From Chlorobiota bacterium (GTDB taxonomy: Bacteria; Bacteroidota; Bacteroidia; Flavobacteriales; Flavobacteriaceae): a DNA stretch of 13,570 nt. The number at the start of each line of letters is the position of its first letter. The first letter of the stretch is position 1. The stretch covers positions 1 through 13,570 of the forward strand of contig JAADHG010000259.1 of assembly GCA_013151975.1 (NCBI GenBank). Reading direction: 5' to 3'. The notes below the pieces were generated by a model. The model saw only the letters and a program-made list of their open reading frames with translations. It was not told where the DNA came from and made no database searches. The translations under genes were made by a program, and so were the position numbers. Of this stretch, positions 13,425 to 13,570 are shown piece after piece.

Positions 13425-13570
13425 CTGCTTTTTTTCGTTAATCGTTTTATTATTGGCTCTACTGTTAGTCCTTGTCCTATAATTGAAAATGCTACAATAA
13501 TATAAGTTATCACCAAAAATAACTCTTTATGCATCTCTTGAGTTAAACTTAAAGCTAAAGCAATTGATAT
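13421..13570 (-). CDS. CPA1-type cation:proton antiporter, C-terminal fragment
   Basis: This is the 3' end of a minus-strand gene cut by the right window edge: 49 codons plus a TAG stop (13423-13421). It reads ISIALALSL, then HKELFLVITYIIVAFSIIGQ, GLTVEPIIKRL and a basic tail TKKSS. The pattern of a hydrophobic helix followed by FSIIGQGLTVEPIIKRL matches the last transmembrane helix of NhaP-like sodium/proton antiporters, which exchange cytoplasmic sodium or potassium for protons in the inner membrane. No catalytic residues are in view, so the subfamily is inferred from this short segment. The gene overlaps the lipoprotein gene end by three bases. Confidence 0.75.
   Translation of the reverse strand: MSIALALSLTQEMHKELFLVITYIIVAFSIIGQGLTVEPIIKRLTKKSS

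Noticed and set aside
1..13570. A novel defence, biosynthetic or mobile system
   Set aside because: All substantial coding regions match common flavobacterial families. There are no transposase, integrase, phage, CRISPR or toxin-antitoxin signatures.

Overview
The window is a low-GC stretch of chromosome from a member of the Bacteroidota, most likely a marine-type Flavobacteriaceae. Three things support this. Two adjacent secreted proteins and PorZ carry C-terminal sorting domains of the type IX secretion system (T9SS). The TonB-dependent receptor has an N-terminal carboxypeptidase-regulatory-like domain. Several intergenic gaps carry the Bacteroidota promoter form TTTG-N19-TAnnTTTG instead of -35/-10 boxes. 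The genus cannot be fixed from the sequence alone.

Layout. Positions 1-517 (+) are the 3' end of a T9SS cargo gene cut by the window edge. After a 379-base gap comes an intact paralogue (897-3401, +). Converging on it is a minus-strand operon, transcribed porZ (8917-6572), recO (6572-5853), TonB-dependent receptor (5848-3443), with one-base and four-base junctions. Next are gdhA (10408-9065, -) with its own terminator, and divergently a small exported flavobacterial protein of unknown function (10641-11426, +; start moved inward from 10578). That gene converges on a cystathionine gamma-synthase-family gene (12623-11484, -) across a striking nested inverted repeat that acts as a two-way terminator. 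A DUF3298-type lipoprotein gene (12720-13424, +) is divergent from it, and its stop codon interlocks with that of a CPA1-type cation:proton antiporter running off the right edge (13570-13421, -).

How the genes fit together. PorZ is a cell-surface accessory protein of the T9SS, and the two left-hand proteins look like substrates of that system, so export machinery and cargo lie within 9 kb, though in separate transcription units. gdhA (ammonium assimilation) and the cystathionine gamma-synthase-family gene (sulfur amino acids) are ordinary metabolic genes. RecO is a housekeeping recombination protein.

I see no mobile element, CRISPR array, rRNA or tRNA, and no clear sign of a novel defence or biosynthetic system. 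The most interesting signals are small: a mosaic of perfectly identical tracts between the two cargo paralogues that suggests local gene conversion; the 73-base nested inverted repeat joining two convergent genes; the porZ-recO-receptor operon; and interleaved divergent promoters.
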